A program made the position numbers and the translations under genes. Shown here in pieces: positions 46,091 through 58,757 of a stretch of 64,000 nt of DNA. Where the stretch lies: contig JAPYMA010001967.1 of the NCBI GenBank assembly GCA_035041965.1, forward strand, positions 44,073-108,072, in the 5' to 3' direction. How positions within the stretch are numbered: position 1 is the stretch's first letter; every line of letters begins with the position of its first letter. Under the pieces are notes generated by a model, which saw only the letters and a list, made by a program, of their open reading frames with translations, made no database searches and had not been told where the DNA came from. The DNA is from Anisakis pegreffii (Eukaryota; Nematoda; Chromadorea; Rhabditida; Anisakidae).

Positions 46091-48534
46091 TTAGCTAACC
46101 TTTACCGACGGCGAAGCAAAGCGAGGCTTGTTGCATTTAAATAAATACATCATAAACATCAGCGATAACTTGATTCCATCAAATGGTGTATTATCGATAT
46201 AAAAATAAATCAAATTGTTGTTATTGTGCTTCATATGACCATCATCCATTTGCTGTGAATTATTGGCAGTTGTATTCGCCGTTGAATCGTTACTATTATT
46301 GTTGTTATCATCTGCTGGGCTAAGTTCAATTGACTGCGCTGAAGACGAGTCTTGCTTGTCCTAAAAGATCACCGAGCCTACAACATTTGTCCACTAATAA
46401 AACATAACCCTCTGCGTGCCTCAGTCAACAATATGGGGTAGTGTCCGAAAGGGGCTAACCCTTGCCAGGGTGTCCTTATAGCGATCTCTGATGAATCATG
46501 TCTCCCGCAAATAAACTTTCAATCCCCATGGGTGCACCCGAAGAAGGTATTCCTTGAACGGAAATCTCCACTGGGCATTTTGAAGCCCCGCGTAGGTTGG
46601 CATTCTGGATTCGTATCTTGCGGATTGTGATTTTTAAAAATTTTCGAAACACTTTCAAACCGTAAATTGCGGTGATAAAAAATTCATATTTTTTGTCGTC
46701 GAAGGACGAAAATTCATTGGAAAGGGATAGGAAATCCGGTTGGTGTATTATCGCTATTTATGGTTGGATTAGTCTATGCACTGAATGCGGTAGAATGTGA
46801 ATTGAATAAGCAAACCAATGTTCATTGGGTGGTTCACAAACTCACAACTGACTTCTTATTGTCATTATTATTGATGCAATATTTGTTCTTCATCACTGCT
46901 AGTTTTAATAAAGACCTACAACGCAAACATGCAACGTTTGTTACGATTAATAAATCAGTTGTGAGTTTTGACGAATGTTCACTGTCGTTTCATTTTTTTG
47001 CATTTTACGGAGACCCCTGTGGTGATGAATTATGCTCCCACAGGTGTACCCGCGCGAAAGGATTTGTGTAAATTCTGAAACTAGAGAGGTAATCGATCGT
47101 GGACCAAATACGCGTCACCAGTACGGTTCAGTGATCAGTGCATAAATAAACATGTTCAAAGTATAATAACTTGCAGCTGAACAGAACCGCAATAAAATGG
47201 CGATTCAGGAGTTTTAAGAATAAACGAAGTTGAACAGTGACCAATGATGCAACTAGATAAAAGCCACTCATCATCGTCAAAATAAATATCGTTTTCTTTC
47301 AGTGTCAAATGATGGTTTTTTGCGAACGAAAAAAAAAAGAGCATGAAGGACCCGAACTTTGTTTGATGAAGATTGCGTAGGTGCAACAGCCGGATTGGTT
47401 TGCTGTTGTTGTGAGACAAGTGTTGCTTTCTGAGCTTTGTCTTTGGCGACCACCTCTTTGAGTTGTGCAAATAAACGACTTTTCAAATCGTCCAATTCAG
47501 TTTTACGACTGTTCACAGTCTCGATCTGAATATTCAATAGTCAATTCACTCACAAAATCAAGTGTTCGCAGTCGGTGGTCTAAGACCCCTCACCTTTAGC
47601 TAAAAATTGCTTTGCTGCGAGCTTAGCTTAATCTAAAATTTGCTAATGCCTTTGTCCACTCATCAGTCTCTCGAAAAACACTGTTTATGGGGCAACCTAT
47701 CTGGATGCAATAACAAAATAAAAATACATGAAAAGTTGTGTTTTTTTTTTCAAATTTCGGGCCAATTTTGAATAGAAGCAAAAGAATCAATGTTACATAC
47801 ACCTGTTCTAATCGTTAAATAGACGGATAGATCGGCAGTTTACACAGTTCAGTGTAAAAGAACTGAGGAAAAAACGCGATTATTTTCAGAAGATAAAGGT
47901 TGTTTTCCGAGGAATATATGTACTTCTATTACACAAAATGCATAATATCTTATAAGTAAACGATTAGAACAGGTATATGGACGTGAAAAAAGACTGATTT
48001 CGTAGATTATTCTCAAACCTTTCTCACACAATCCTCAATTTGTTGCTTGAGCCAAACACTTTTTTCTTTTTCATTTTTACGTTCCTCTGCTCTCGCAGCC
48101 CTCTGTGCGCTTGCTGAAATGCAATACGTTCTGTTGCACAACACTCGATTACTCATCTAATCTACAGCAACAAGAACTGCTTCACATATCTCATTACATT
48201 CTTGCACATCCTCATGCTAACTGCGAACACACAAACAAATACACATATTCCTAACACTGAAACTGAATACTTATTTTGACTAGTCACCCTCTTTTCGCTA
48301 CATACCACCATACCATAGTTTTATTCGAGCACGCATCAAACTCGCCAAACACTAAATAATATCACCGAAGAAATAAGACAACGAACCCAGTTGCTCTTTT
48401 TTAACTCTTTCCATAATTTGTTGAAAAATTTTATTTTTGACCGCCTCGCTCGGAGGACTCATATGTTTCCAACCAACCGGTAGCGTTGTGCCGATACCAC
48501 GACGTTTTACAGGTATCGGATTTTCGTCGTTCAT
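46091..48534 (-). CDS. GPS2-like coiled-coil protein
   Basis: GPS2 is a coiled-coil subunit of the NCoR/SMRT-HDAC3 corepressor. Four exons in phase: 48534-48387, 48113-48019, 47525-47358, 46360-46091; about 226 aa. The N-terminus reads MNDENPIPVKRRGIGTTLPV then GWKHMSPPSEAVKN. A helical segment follows, KNKIFQQIMERVKKEQL, then a charged helix RAARAEERKNEKEKSVWLKQ. QQIEDCVRKIETVNSRKTEL and DDLKSRLFAQLKEVVAKDK resemble the GPS2 block with EKHQLFLQLKKVL. A Gln/Pro/Ser tail ends the third exon. The last exon (SSAQSIELSPADDNNNNSND) has no internal start and is placed by phase; its C-terminal part may run into an intron, as a GTAAAG donor occurs just before the TAA. The family call rests on the helical core and is moderate. 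The ATG directly follows CTAG, so an upstream exon is also possible. Confidence 0.5.
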
Positions 48535-50053
48535 CTAGTACTATATCTACTCATAATCACTATTACTAATTAGTAATGATCATCATCCTGTGCTCGGATA
48601 AATAGAAATAAAACTTGCTGGATGGAAAACATATATCATTCACAAATTTTCAGTTTTCTAGAGTGTAACAAGATGAAATTCTCAAAAACAATACTCTTTT
48701 GATGAGAAACGTTATGGTTTAACGAATGAAACGAACAGCTAAAAAGAAACTGGTCATGTAGAAACTGTACAAGTTTATTGTGAGGATAACGAACAAAATG
48801 ACGGAAGTAACATCCACAAGAAAGCAATTCAAGCTTTAAAACCAACTGTTGTGATATTTCACACTTTACTTGTTTCTTGCTGCGCTAAAACATTGATAGA
48901 TGATGAAGATACGAGCAGAGTGATAATACCGTCTTTGTTCAGTACGCTCTTTTTGGACTGTTTGATAACATTTCAACAACCATGCTGAATTATATTCGGT
49001 CAAGGCAAGTTTATATTGATCGCTCAAAAAAAAAACACGTGAAAATACGTAGAGCAAAAACCAAAAACTAATCGTAATAATAACGACAATAATAAAGATA
49101 ATAATAGAATAACATGAACACTTTTACCAATAAGAAAAATAATAACAGAGGTCATTAATTACAACAAAGACGGATTCCAAGAAATGTAAAGAAGCCCCTG
49201 AGCAGACCACGAACAAGGTGGGATTAACCACTTGTCAGGCTATTCGACCAGCGCTGGAGAAGGTTTGCACGGCATTAGGGAAACATGGAACGTGCGTTCT
49301 CATAGAGAACGAAAACAGGTCGCAAGATAATTACAACAATAATGAAAACGACAGTAATAACGGCAGTAATAAGCGTAACCAAAGGGATCGCAGAGGTCAT
49401 GCGTTCCCCTCCCCTTGAAATGGGAAGAAAAGGAAAAAAAGAAGAGGGAATGGGGAAGGTATGACAAAAGAATAAACGTACAAAATTCCACTCCGAAATT
49501 CAGCCGATTTTTGAGATCACATCATTTAGCGCATCATTTGAGATCACCTCCCCATGGACAAACCCTGGTTACACCACTGGTAGCAGCACCAACAGAATTG
49601 CGAATTTAGAATACAGCTATGATACATACCGAATCTTGCTTGCATTACGCATAAATAAAAATTGATGAATAAACTAATAAACAAATACTATTTCGGATCA
49701 ATGGTACATAAACAAACGGATTAATCTGTAATTGTCAAATAAATCAGCAACACTGTACACATGGAAACACTCAAAAAAAAAAAAACTCGTCATTTAACTG
49801 AATGGTTCATGAATGAATAAAAAAGACAATACACAATGCAAAGAAAAATGATCCAGAAAGTTTTGCTTGTATCAAAAAAAAACGTAAAAAGGCGAACGGT
49901 TAACGAATTGAAATGACTGATCGAGCTATAAATGACACGTCAATAGGTAAAATGTGGTGAAAGTAAAAGAGGAAGTTACTGATGTTAGTCCGGTTACACT
50001 AACGGTCATTGTCATATTCATTTCATGATTTTTCTTTTCTCGGAAGTTTTTTC
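48535..50053. other. region between GPS2-like gene and Lys-rich ORF
   Basis: No exon was firmly supported. On the minus strand about 49025-48933 reads DQYKLALTEYNSAWLLKCYQ between an acceptor-like and a donor-like site, but its phase does not fit the GPS2-like exon. Two short direct repeats (TTTGAGATCAC) lie at about 49509-49550. Confidence 0.35.
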
Positions 50054-50317
50054 TCAGGATTTTCTTTTGGTCTTGTTTCGACTTGGATAATAAGTGGCTT
50101 TCAAATTCAATCTATCCATTAACTCAGCTATCGCCTTCCGAACGTATTCGCGTTCCTTCCATATATTTTTCGCTTTTGCGATTGCAATAAGACGACAAAC
50201 ACACAGCGCTTTATCGTCTTTCTCCTCCTTATGAAGACAATGATTATTATTCTCCTTCTTCACTAGTTCACTTCCATATTTCTTTTTCTTCGCTGCACTC
50301 TCCTTAACCAACAACAT
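50054..50317 (-). CDS. Lys-rich ORF, unidentified
   Basis: An 87-codon frame from ATG at 50317 to TGA. It starts MLLVKESAAKKKKYGSELVK and contains ALCVCRLIAIAKAKNIWKER then YVRKAIAELMDRLNLKATYY, ending in NKTKRKS. The second half has the look of a folded, basic helical protein and is less AT-biased than its surroundings. No family was recognised and no partner exon was found. It could be a small single-exon gene or the last exon of a gene whose other exons are missed. Confidence 0.35.
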   Translation of the reverse strand: MLLVKESAAKKKKYGSELVKKENNNHCLHKEEKDDKALCVCRLIAIAKAKNIWKEREYVRKAIAELMDRLNLKATYYPSRNKTKRKS

Positions 50318-51586
50318 CGATCAGTCATCACAAGTTTTTTCAGTTCTTCTCAAAAAAAAAAAACGAAAAAAGAACAATAATAATTGCAATACATATAAAC
50401 GAACGTATTTTCAACTGAAGCGATTATTCGTTTGTATTTTGGCTACCATCTAAAATGGTCAATTTCCACGAAGAACTAACACTAAGCTTACACCAAATCT
50501 AGATAAAGCTTAATCCAAACACAAAGTGAACTTTACGCCTCAAATTAACAAATCTACATAATGCGCACTCATGCCGTTGCAAAAAGCAATAAAATGGCAA
50601 GAACACATTTGAAACGAACAGTGAAAAGAATCAACAAATCAAATTTAAAACCTTTCCAACGAATCCACCGTTCAATTTCTTCATTTTGCTAAACATCCAA
50701 TCATCACTGAAACACGTCGAATTATCTCGCTTCCGCAACTGTCCACTTCGCAAATTGTAACCTTGTTCTTGCATGCTCTTGCTTTTAATTTTGATCAATT
50801 AATATCAATAAGATAACAATAATATCATGCTTAATCCATCACCACCTATTTATCATCCGCTTTCAAGCAAAACTTCCCTCGCAAGCTGAGAAAAGCCTTG
50901 CTCACTGATATTATCTAGCCTGAGTCATTCTATGATTTATATCTAATCATCTATTCACTATTACCTATCAATAAAAACCATCCTCTCTCTTTCTACTCTA
51001 GTTCTTACTCACGCGTTCTATCTGAATCGCAACCTTGCCGTTTTAATTGCACCAACATTTTACCGGTGAACAGCTTTTACGAACCAATTAACAGTAAGTT
51101 TCCCGCAGCATCTGGTTGTCAGAAGACCAATAGAAGCAAAGCAACAATAACAAGACAAACATCCGTAAAGCAATCTTCATTCATAACTCTACTAAATATT
51201 CAATCAATCGGTCAAGCAATCACACTTTCGACACAGTAGCAGTAATTATCATTATCGATCACACATACTAACTGATTAAATGGGATGTCCATAATCGTTT
51301 CAGCAAATCATTGAACAGCAACAATTGATGATGATCATTACGGAAATGATACAACAACAACCAAACATCATTATTATCATTCATTTATGTTATGACTTAT
51401 TCCATTTTATTGATAAGACGATAAATTCCACAGTTATCACCGTTACAGAATATCACTTGCATTCCACTCATCATTTCGCCTAATTGCAACGAACATATAA
51501 AGAAAAATGACTAAAAGGTGAAATAACTGAATATGAATATAATAAATGAACAATGAAGAACTGAAATGAATTAATCAAGCACACAA
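50318..51586. other. OTUD5-like gene 3' side
   Basis: AT-rich. On the minus strand an AATAAA lies at 51411-51406, about 180 bp past the OTUD5-like stop. Nothing else was recognised. Confidence 0.45.
51406..51411 (-). promoter_or_regulatory. candidate polyadenylation signal for the OTUD5-like gene
   Basis: Plus-strand TTTATT reads AATAAA on the coding strand, about 180 bp downstream of the stop codon. Confidence 0.35.
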
Positions 51587-53062
51587 TTAAGATTTGCTGC
51601 AGCTAGCACAACAGTCCTCGTCATTATTGTCGGTCTTATCACCACTACCATCGCGGTGACCGTCATTATTATCGATATCATTCCTATGTGTTGAATTATG
51701 CTTTTCTTTCAATGATTCAATAAATTCTTGCTTAGATAGTTTCATCACTTGCGCCAATAATGCATCTTCCGCATCCGTTTCACTTCCAGCCGACCAATCA
51801 CCTAAACTTATCAGTTCTCTTTTCCCGATTTTATTATCAACTAGTTGAAGTAAAAAGCGGAAACAAAATAATATACCTACCGCATGCAAGTAACTCTTCA
51901 TAGAATGACAAATTATTCGATTTTGCTGCATGAATCTTATTAGAGTCAGCTTCGATGGCTGCTGAAAGATGAACATATGATGCGGATGATAATAAGCAAT
52001 AAAAATGACAAACTCGAATAATCAACCAACATTTCGTCTCCTGACTACTTTCGCGAGATTTGATCTTTGGTGCAGGTGATCTCGAGCAACACGGTTGGTT
52101 CGTATCAAATGATGCTGCAGTCTGTGGTCGCTTTGAGCCCACTCCGATTCCACCCTTACTGCACTGACGTTTCGATTCCATTGTTCTTACATATTCCATG
52201 TAAGATTCACGAGCCACCTGCATCAATATAATACTAACAACCATAAGTGAATACTCGATGTGAATTGATATAAACAACAACAAAGACAGCAACCTGTTCA
52301 CTGATTTCTTGTTCAGTGCGTTCATAATCGGTCATATTCATTTTATCTTTCAACATTGCTTCTTCGATTTCCTGAACCTCTGAACGGATCAACGCATCTC
52401 GCATTAAACTACGATCTGCTGATCCCGGTGAATATCCCGGCAATCCAAGTCCAACGCCGATCGTTGCCGAAAGCGGATCAATTACTTCAATCATATCATT
52501 ATCATATCTTCTTGCCTTGGAGTACAGTGCATTTTGCTGCTCATACAAAGCAAAAACAGCATCGCTTTACCAGTCAATTCCAAGAAGACTAGCTGCATCG
52601 CGCACACAATACGATAAAGAAACACTGACAAGCATAAGGAAGATTGTCCTTAACAGACCCTGCCATACATCACTTACCAGAATTGTAATGAACGGCGCCA
52701 TGATATGACAGTCTAATTGGTGGGTTCGGTTGTGCATTGTTGGATGTATCACAACGAGGCGAGAATATATTTTTGGGATCTAGAATTGAGTAGCTGAAGG
52801 AGTGATCAACGAGTCAATTAAAAAATAATCTACAATTATGTTTATGAAATTTCGTAAAAGTTTGCGTCAGTTGTCAGTATTTCGTACAAACTTTCAGCGA
52901 CATTTGGCTAGATCGTCCCTGTAACCGATATTGTTGAACGAAAAACGAAATCAACGGGCCATTTATTCTTAAACACGTTTTGCAATTTCCTCGATTGAAA
53001 GAAAGAAGTTCGTCGATTTTGTGAGCTGAGAGGAATGCGATTCGAGTGAACTGAACGATCAA

Positions 53063-53149
<87 letters not shown>

Positions 53150-55025
53150 AAACTGATAAATTTACAAACCAGTGCAATATTCGTAAATTTCAATTGGCCT
53201 CGAAAAAATCTCCGAAATTGCTTGCAGTTCTATGTGATTTCCATGTTCATCTTCACGTCGTTTACGTGCTAAGTATTCGCCAAAGTCTTCAGTTACGAAC
53301 TGCGAAAAATGGTCACGATTTTTCTCCTTCAATAAATAACCGTGACATATTAGTTGGTGCTATTTCTATACATGAACGAATGAATGAACGAACGAACCTA
53401 TTCTACTGCACTGCATAAAGGCTTTACCCTTCATTCACTGAATTCAGGCTTCAAGGTCATTCGTAACATGAGATTAAATATGAAACATGGTTTACGTGAG
53501 TGTCACAAGGAAACTGCAAAAGTGAGAGAATAAACATAAAAAAGGTAACTTTAATTCGTTTATGAACAAACCATGTAATCAAGGCAGAGTCGACGTACGT
53601 CGCTATGCATTTCTTCGTCACCGTAAACTTGATCAGCTAAAACAATACCGAATTAACTTGCAAAGTACAAATTTCATAAACACACATTATTATTATTGCC
53701 ATCATTATTATTATTCACTGCCATTATCATTTTTATTTTCATTATTATTACCATTGTTAATCAATATTGTTTATTACTTTTTCATTTTACATCACACATC
53801 ACTATAATTTATTGCTTTTACTACTATTAATTACTATACATTATTATTACCATTGATTTCATTACTGCTTCCAAACCCATTATCAGTATCAGCGTTGATG
53901 TCATCATCACCAATATTTCACATCAAACGAACAATTAAATGAACAAATCGAATTACATCTACAAATCACCAACCGACAGCGCGAAATAGACATGCTCCAT
54001 CGCCACGCACCTCCTTGATATGAAAACCACGTACGCGACGTAGACGATCTTTAAATATTGCTTCCAACTGCAATACCAACGAACATAATAACACTAATGA
54101 CAATAATAAAAATAAAACAGTAAAAACAAAAAAAACGATAACAAGAATCATTCAGTAACAAGTGATGCAAACATTATCATCCTTAAAACCAGTATCATAT
54201 TCATCATCTGAGTTGTGCGCTGAATCATCTGAAAATAACAAATGAAAGTGGCTCATTTAACTACGAATATTATCAGCAATAACAAAAATAACCCGTGTAA
54301 TCATACTAATAACAATCTGATTAAATCAAAACTATCAACGATAGCTTTCATCGTCACCATCAATATCAAAGAAAGTTGACCGAATAAATATTCTGTGTAT
54401 AAACAACAGAAACCTTTTCTATGCACATTCAGCATTTTACTACATTCCGCACCACCTTTGACGTCTCCTTTTGACAATACGTCCCCCCTGAACACATCAA
54501 CAATAAGAACAAATATTGAACATGATTACAATATTAAGTAATTGTAATATTGATAATTAAAATATAAAAATCTTATATTAAAATAACACATGATAATAAA
54601 TGAACCTAGACAACTGATTATTTGTATTACTATTAACACATTTAGTAGATACTCCATTGGCTGATATTGAAGAATTTGAAGATGTTTTACGAGATTCACT
54701 GTCCGATGATATACAATGGTGATGCGAGTGAGAATGCGAATGTGAATATGTGCCCATAAGTGGCGTACGACCTCTAAATTAAATGGATCATAATTATTCT
54801 TATTTGCTCTACGAAAACAACTAATATTAATCATAATAATAGCATAATAAACTTAACAAATATGTTCACAAAAATTCTCAGTGCAATGAACAAACTCACA
54901 CGCTTAGATGAAAAAAAATCTTGGAAAGCATAAACTGGATTACGAATTACGAACCCTGCTTGCATTGCATTATGTCGATCACCTTTCGGCACATTTTTCT
55001 TTGGTTTATTCGGTAGTATAGTCAT
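51587..55025 (-). CDS. otud5: OTUD5-like OTU-domain deubiquitinase
   Basis: OTUD5 (DUBA) is a cysteine protease that trims polyubiquitin and regulates innate signalling and chromatin factors. Exons in coding order: 55025-54902, 54771-54638, 54487-54463, 54228-54173, 54067-53974, 53636-53572, 53326-53170, 52779-52678, 52484-52294, 52217-52031, 51961-51881, 51840-51587; all in phase, about 489 aa. It starts MTILPNKPKK, close to human MTILPKKKP. The OTU core shows GFHIKEVRGDGACLFRAV with the catalytic Cys, ADQVYGDEEMH, EHGNHIELQAISEIFSRPIE, and IRLSYHGAVHYNS with the catalytic His. ATIGVGLGLPGYSPG, QVARESYMEYV and a C-terminal UIM-like AQVMKLSKQEFIESLKE follow in the same order as in OTUD5. The acidic NSDDEYDTG before the OTU domain matches its phosphorylated linker region. 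Exon 2 is His-rich (YSHSHSHSHHH). The ends of exons 3 and 10 are chosen by phase and are the least certain. The (AT)n tract at 53064 lies in the seventh intron. Confidence 0.9.
53064..53147. repeat. (AT)n microsatellite in OTUD5-like intron
   Basis: About 42 TA units, the third such tract in the window. Confidence 0.95.
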
Positions 55026-55566
55026 CACACGTTTATGAATACGTCCCGGAGTTCAGGATTGCCAACCTGTACGCACATATATAACTGTGAGTCATATGGA
55101 TAGATGTACACTTGTGAAAGTAAGTATATGAGAAATATTAATATAACTACGGTTAGGAGAACCGTCTGGCATCGAATGCAATTCAACACAATGGGCTCAT
55201 CTGAGAACTTTTTAATCATACACTTGATTGATCACATATAAAAACAGCTACTTTTGTTATGAATTTTAATCTTCTTTTGTTACCATACAAAGAATAACGT
55301 TCAACAAAATAAATAAGGAAACAAGTGCATGAATAAATAAAAGTTAAATGATGAAGACACATGGTAAGTATGCTTTTTCGCATAACAAAGCTAAAAATTG
55401 AATAAAAGCATTCCATTGGAATCAGAGTAGTAATAGTAATGATAATAACAACAAAAAAAAACAATAATAAAAATAATAATGACATTTAAAATAAAATTAA
55501 TTCGCACTAAAACAATAGGTGAGAAAAGAAAAATCATTTTATATTATACGATAAGTTCGATAAAAT

Positions 55567-55604
55567 AATGAACCATCATGAACTTATGTTCATGATGATT
55601 CATT
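55567..55604. repeat. short inverted repeat (hairpin 1)
   Basis: AATGAACCATCATGAAC and GTTCATGATGATTCATT pair at 16 of 17 positions around a 4-base loop. Confidence 0.6.
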
Positions 55605-55641
55605 TAAGCAATCAATACGCACTTACGTTCATTTCCAATCG

Positions 55642-55673
55642 TTTCATTTATCAGGTTATACTGATAAATGAAA
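55642..55673. repeat. short inverted repeat (hairpin 2)
   Basis: TTTCATTTATCAG and CTGATAAATGAAA form a perfect 13-bp stem with a 6-base spacer (GTTATA), 37 bp after hairpin 1. Confidence 0.65.
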
Positions 55674-56753
55674 TGATGAGAAAATTTCTCAAAAAATGGA
55701 TCCCAAGATGAAGCAACAAAGAAAATCGCAACAGTGACCATCGAAATTAGCTTATCTCAAAGTTTTTCTTCGATAAATGCTCATCTCACAGTTTTTCACT
55801 TTAAAAAATAACAAAATTACATCGAAATAAGCTGACAATCAAAAATAATCGCTCTAAACTGAAACTGTAATGAAAAATTTCCGGCCTTCATATCAAACAA
55901 AACATCTTCCATAAGAATATCACTGGAACATTATAACGCTGGAGACAAAAGCAAGGAGAAAAGTAAATAAAAATTACAAAAAAAAACATTAACACAGTAA
56001 CAAATGACTAATTGAACAAAGAACATATATTATAAAAGAATATTAAACTTATTGATAAACATCAAAAAAGTGATCAATAAACACTGGTGCATATACATCG
56101 TAACTTTTACCTATTACGTAAAATACAAATTTTACCGCAGCAAAATTTTAAGAATTATCGCACTGCAAGAAGTAGATCATCAGTTGAAAATTTGAATTAA
56201 ATGAATGAAAAACCAAACGCGCATAAATCCAAACAACTTGAACTGAAGGAAGGGAGGGAGGCAAATACGAACAATGTTACTCATAATAAAGCAAAAATAA
56301 CAGCAACACAAATGAGCGAATGAAAAATAAATAGTGAGGTAAAAGTGAGCTTTTTATTATCATCGCCGCCATCACCTCCGATAGTTCATTTCGTTTTTTT
56401 AGCAATAACAGTTTGCAGTTAAATATTTCGACCAGTACCTATCAAGTGTTCTCGTAACGTACGGCATTCTTAAGCCTCATTTCAAGTGAACTTATTCCTA
56501 AGGATTAATCAAAGCTCGAGTTTGAACTCGCGGACGTGCAAGTCAACGCAAATGAAACGTTTTCAGATCAAAAAGACCCAGTGAAGTGACAATAAACTTG
56601 CCTCATTCTAATATTACAACAATCAAACAGATTATCCTTAAAAGCAACAACAAACAAACACATTTTCATTTGTAACAACAGTTAACCGTTGGTAATGAAC
56701 AACTGAGATTTTTACCGCACCACATCAAACATCCATTAAGCTATGCAACAACC

Positions 56754-57540
56754 TTACGTTACTGTAATAGAACTCACTTCACTGCTTGTTTCGATATCAT
56801 ATCGTTGTGCTAACGATTCATCAAACTCTTCTGATTCTCTCACTAATCGTCGTTCCAATATGACACGACCTGCAACGAGTGGATAATAAACACTCTCATC
56901 GTAGAGAATAATAACTGCAGCATTAGACAACACCTTCTTTGTATTTTTGATCAGGTTCAACAGCGAACTCATACATCCAACCAAGTTTCGTGTTACACCT
57001 CTTGCAGAAAACGTCTCTTACTAGATGTCGTCCAGTCATCATCTCCCTCGATTCTACATCTGATTCTCGAATATTCACCACTCGTCGAAACAAGTATGCT
57101 CGACCGGTTGCACCTCAATTATCACTACTATAATTATTAGTGATATTACCACTACAAGGATTAACATTCTCATGATTCTCATACAATGAAAATTATGACT
57201 ACTTCATGCTCACGAACAATGAAATTATTGCTCATATACAATAAGGAAAATTTATTGTTAGCTGGCAATTATGTAGAGGAACAAACAAAGTATCAAGCCA
57301 AGTGATACGATAAAGGATGAGCTCGAATTAATGGATCGAGATGCAAACTGAGTCTGATCATAACTTCAGCTTAACCATACAGAACTGATCAACTCAAATC
57401 GGATCGAAATTAACGCAAACAAAAGTAGTACCTCTAAAATTGGTCGATAAAACTTCATGACGATTTGACAGATACATTTCACATGTTGCACATGAGAAAA
57501 CGCGTTTCCCACCCAAATGTTCGTAAAAAATACGGCCCAT
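56754..57540 (-). CDS. ypel5: YPEL5-like yippee protein, second copy
   Basis: YPEL5 is a small zinc-binding yippee/Mis18-fold protein; in vertebrates it associates with the CTLH E3 ligase and centrosomes. Exons: 57540-57432, 57113-56934, 56869-56754; 134 aa. [20 protein letters not shown] carries the first Cxx[14 protein letters not shown] follows, then [29 protein letters not shown] with the second CxxC, and [38 protein letters not shown] matches the YPEL5 C-terminus, followed by a short Ser/Thr tail. The first intron is at the same place and phase as in the neighbouring copy, but the second is after KYKEG and is only 64 bp. All four zinc-ligand Cys are present, so the copy looks functional. 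Confidence 0.9.
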
Positions 57541-58757
57541 TAGCAATATCAGTATAATAATACTAATGAAAACAATAATGATATTATTATTATTATTGTT
57601 AATGAATGAGATTTGTTTCCACTAAAACGAATCTTGCTTCCACCCCCACAGAAAATCCACCCATTTGCGCGAATCAATCAGTTAGTTAATCCATTAATGG
57701 AATGAATGAATTAAAGAACAGGCGCTTCATTGTTAGTCATCGAGAAATGAGCAAAAAACAGTCATGGACAAATAGGACGAGGATGCAACTTGTTCATATG
57801 TTTATACACGATGAGAATGCGAGTGGCTGGGTAAAACAATCAAAACAAAGCTTGCGCTGACATCATTATGGTGATGAATCTTAGCGAAATGAGCATTTAT
57901 CTCATATCAAATCATATCCAGGGGAATGCTGCTGCAGTAAATTCAATTCAATTTTCGATCTCATTTCAACGAGTGCACACCCGTCCCGGTATCCCCCTTC
58001 CTGGCTCAAATTCACTAATTCTCCTGATTTGTCATCCACACTTTGCAAACTCATCACCGCCTAGTCACATGCATCTCTCCCGAAACGCAACTATGCAACA
58101 CATCAAATTAAATAACGACATGACAATACATACGCTATTTGTATAGGTATTCAAAAATAGAGGTAACCATCTTTTCAGATCAGATCGATTCAAACGATCA
58201 TTTAACGAACAATCAGTCAAACTTATTATCATTCAATAAGAATCTGATTAAAACGGAATCAATTCAAACCCATAATTCTTGCAGAGATGGAATTTTTATA
58301 TTTTCATCACGTCCATGAAACACACATGTACTGAATTGTTCTCGATAATATACAATCCATTGCACACATCGATTGATCAAAACAATAATTATTTAATTAC
58401 AACACATCAAATTATGGTTTATAACTGCAGATTGATCAGTAATTCATCAATAAGTACATGAATAACGAGCAAGTCAGCCAAAACCTCACGTCGGTACATA
58501 GCACTATGGCATAATGTTTGACACTTAACAAACCAACCGGAACAATTATTATTATCTCAGTATCACGTTTCAAACATTAACCGTCCACTACCTTTCTATC
58601 TATAGATTCAGTCACAAATAAACAAAATTCGTTCTCATCGACATGAAATATCATTTAAGTTATAATTCGGATTCGTTCATAATCTTTTATATAACACGAA
58701 TAAAGTAATAATCAACGATTTATCTTACACTTCTAATAAGAATAATATTACAAGATA
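57541..58757. other. spacer between the two YPEL5-like genes
   Basis: AT-rich, 1.2 kb. No exon recognised; presumably the promoter of the second copy and the 3' UTR of the first. Confidence 0.5.

Larger units (their letters stand above)
55026..56753. other. spacer between OTUD5-like and YPEL5-like genes
   Basis: AT-rich; carries two neighbouring hairpins (55567-55604 and 55642-55673). Presumably includes the OTUD5-like promoter and the 3' UTR of the second YPEL5-like gene. Confidence 0.45.

Noticed and set aside
48933..49025. Minus-strand exon-like frame DQYKLALTEYNSAWLLKCYQ
   Set aside because: Splice-like edges exist, but both ends are in phase 2 and joining to the next exon creates an immediate stop; no family match.
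54301..54462. Continuation of the OTUD5-like exon 3 region in another frame (LSKGDVKGGAECSKMLNVHR)
   Set aside because: It does not match OTUD5 and breaks the phase; the short exon reading GRIVKRR keeps phase and resembles the conserved KRR block.
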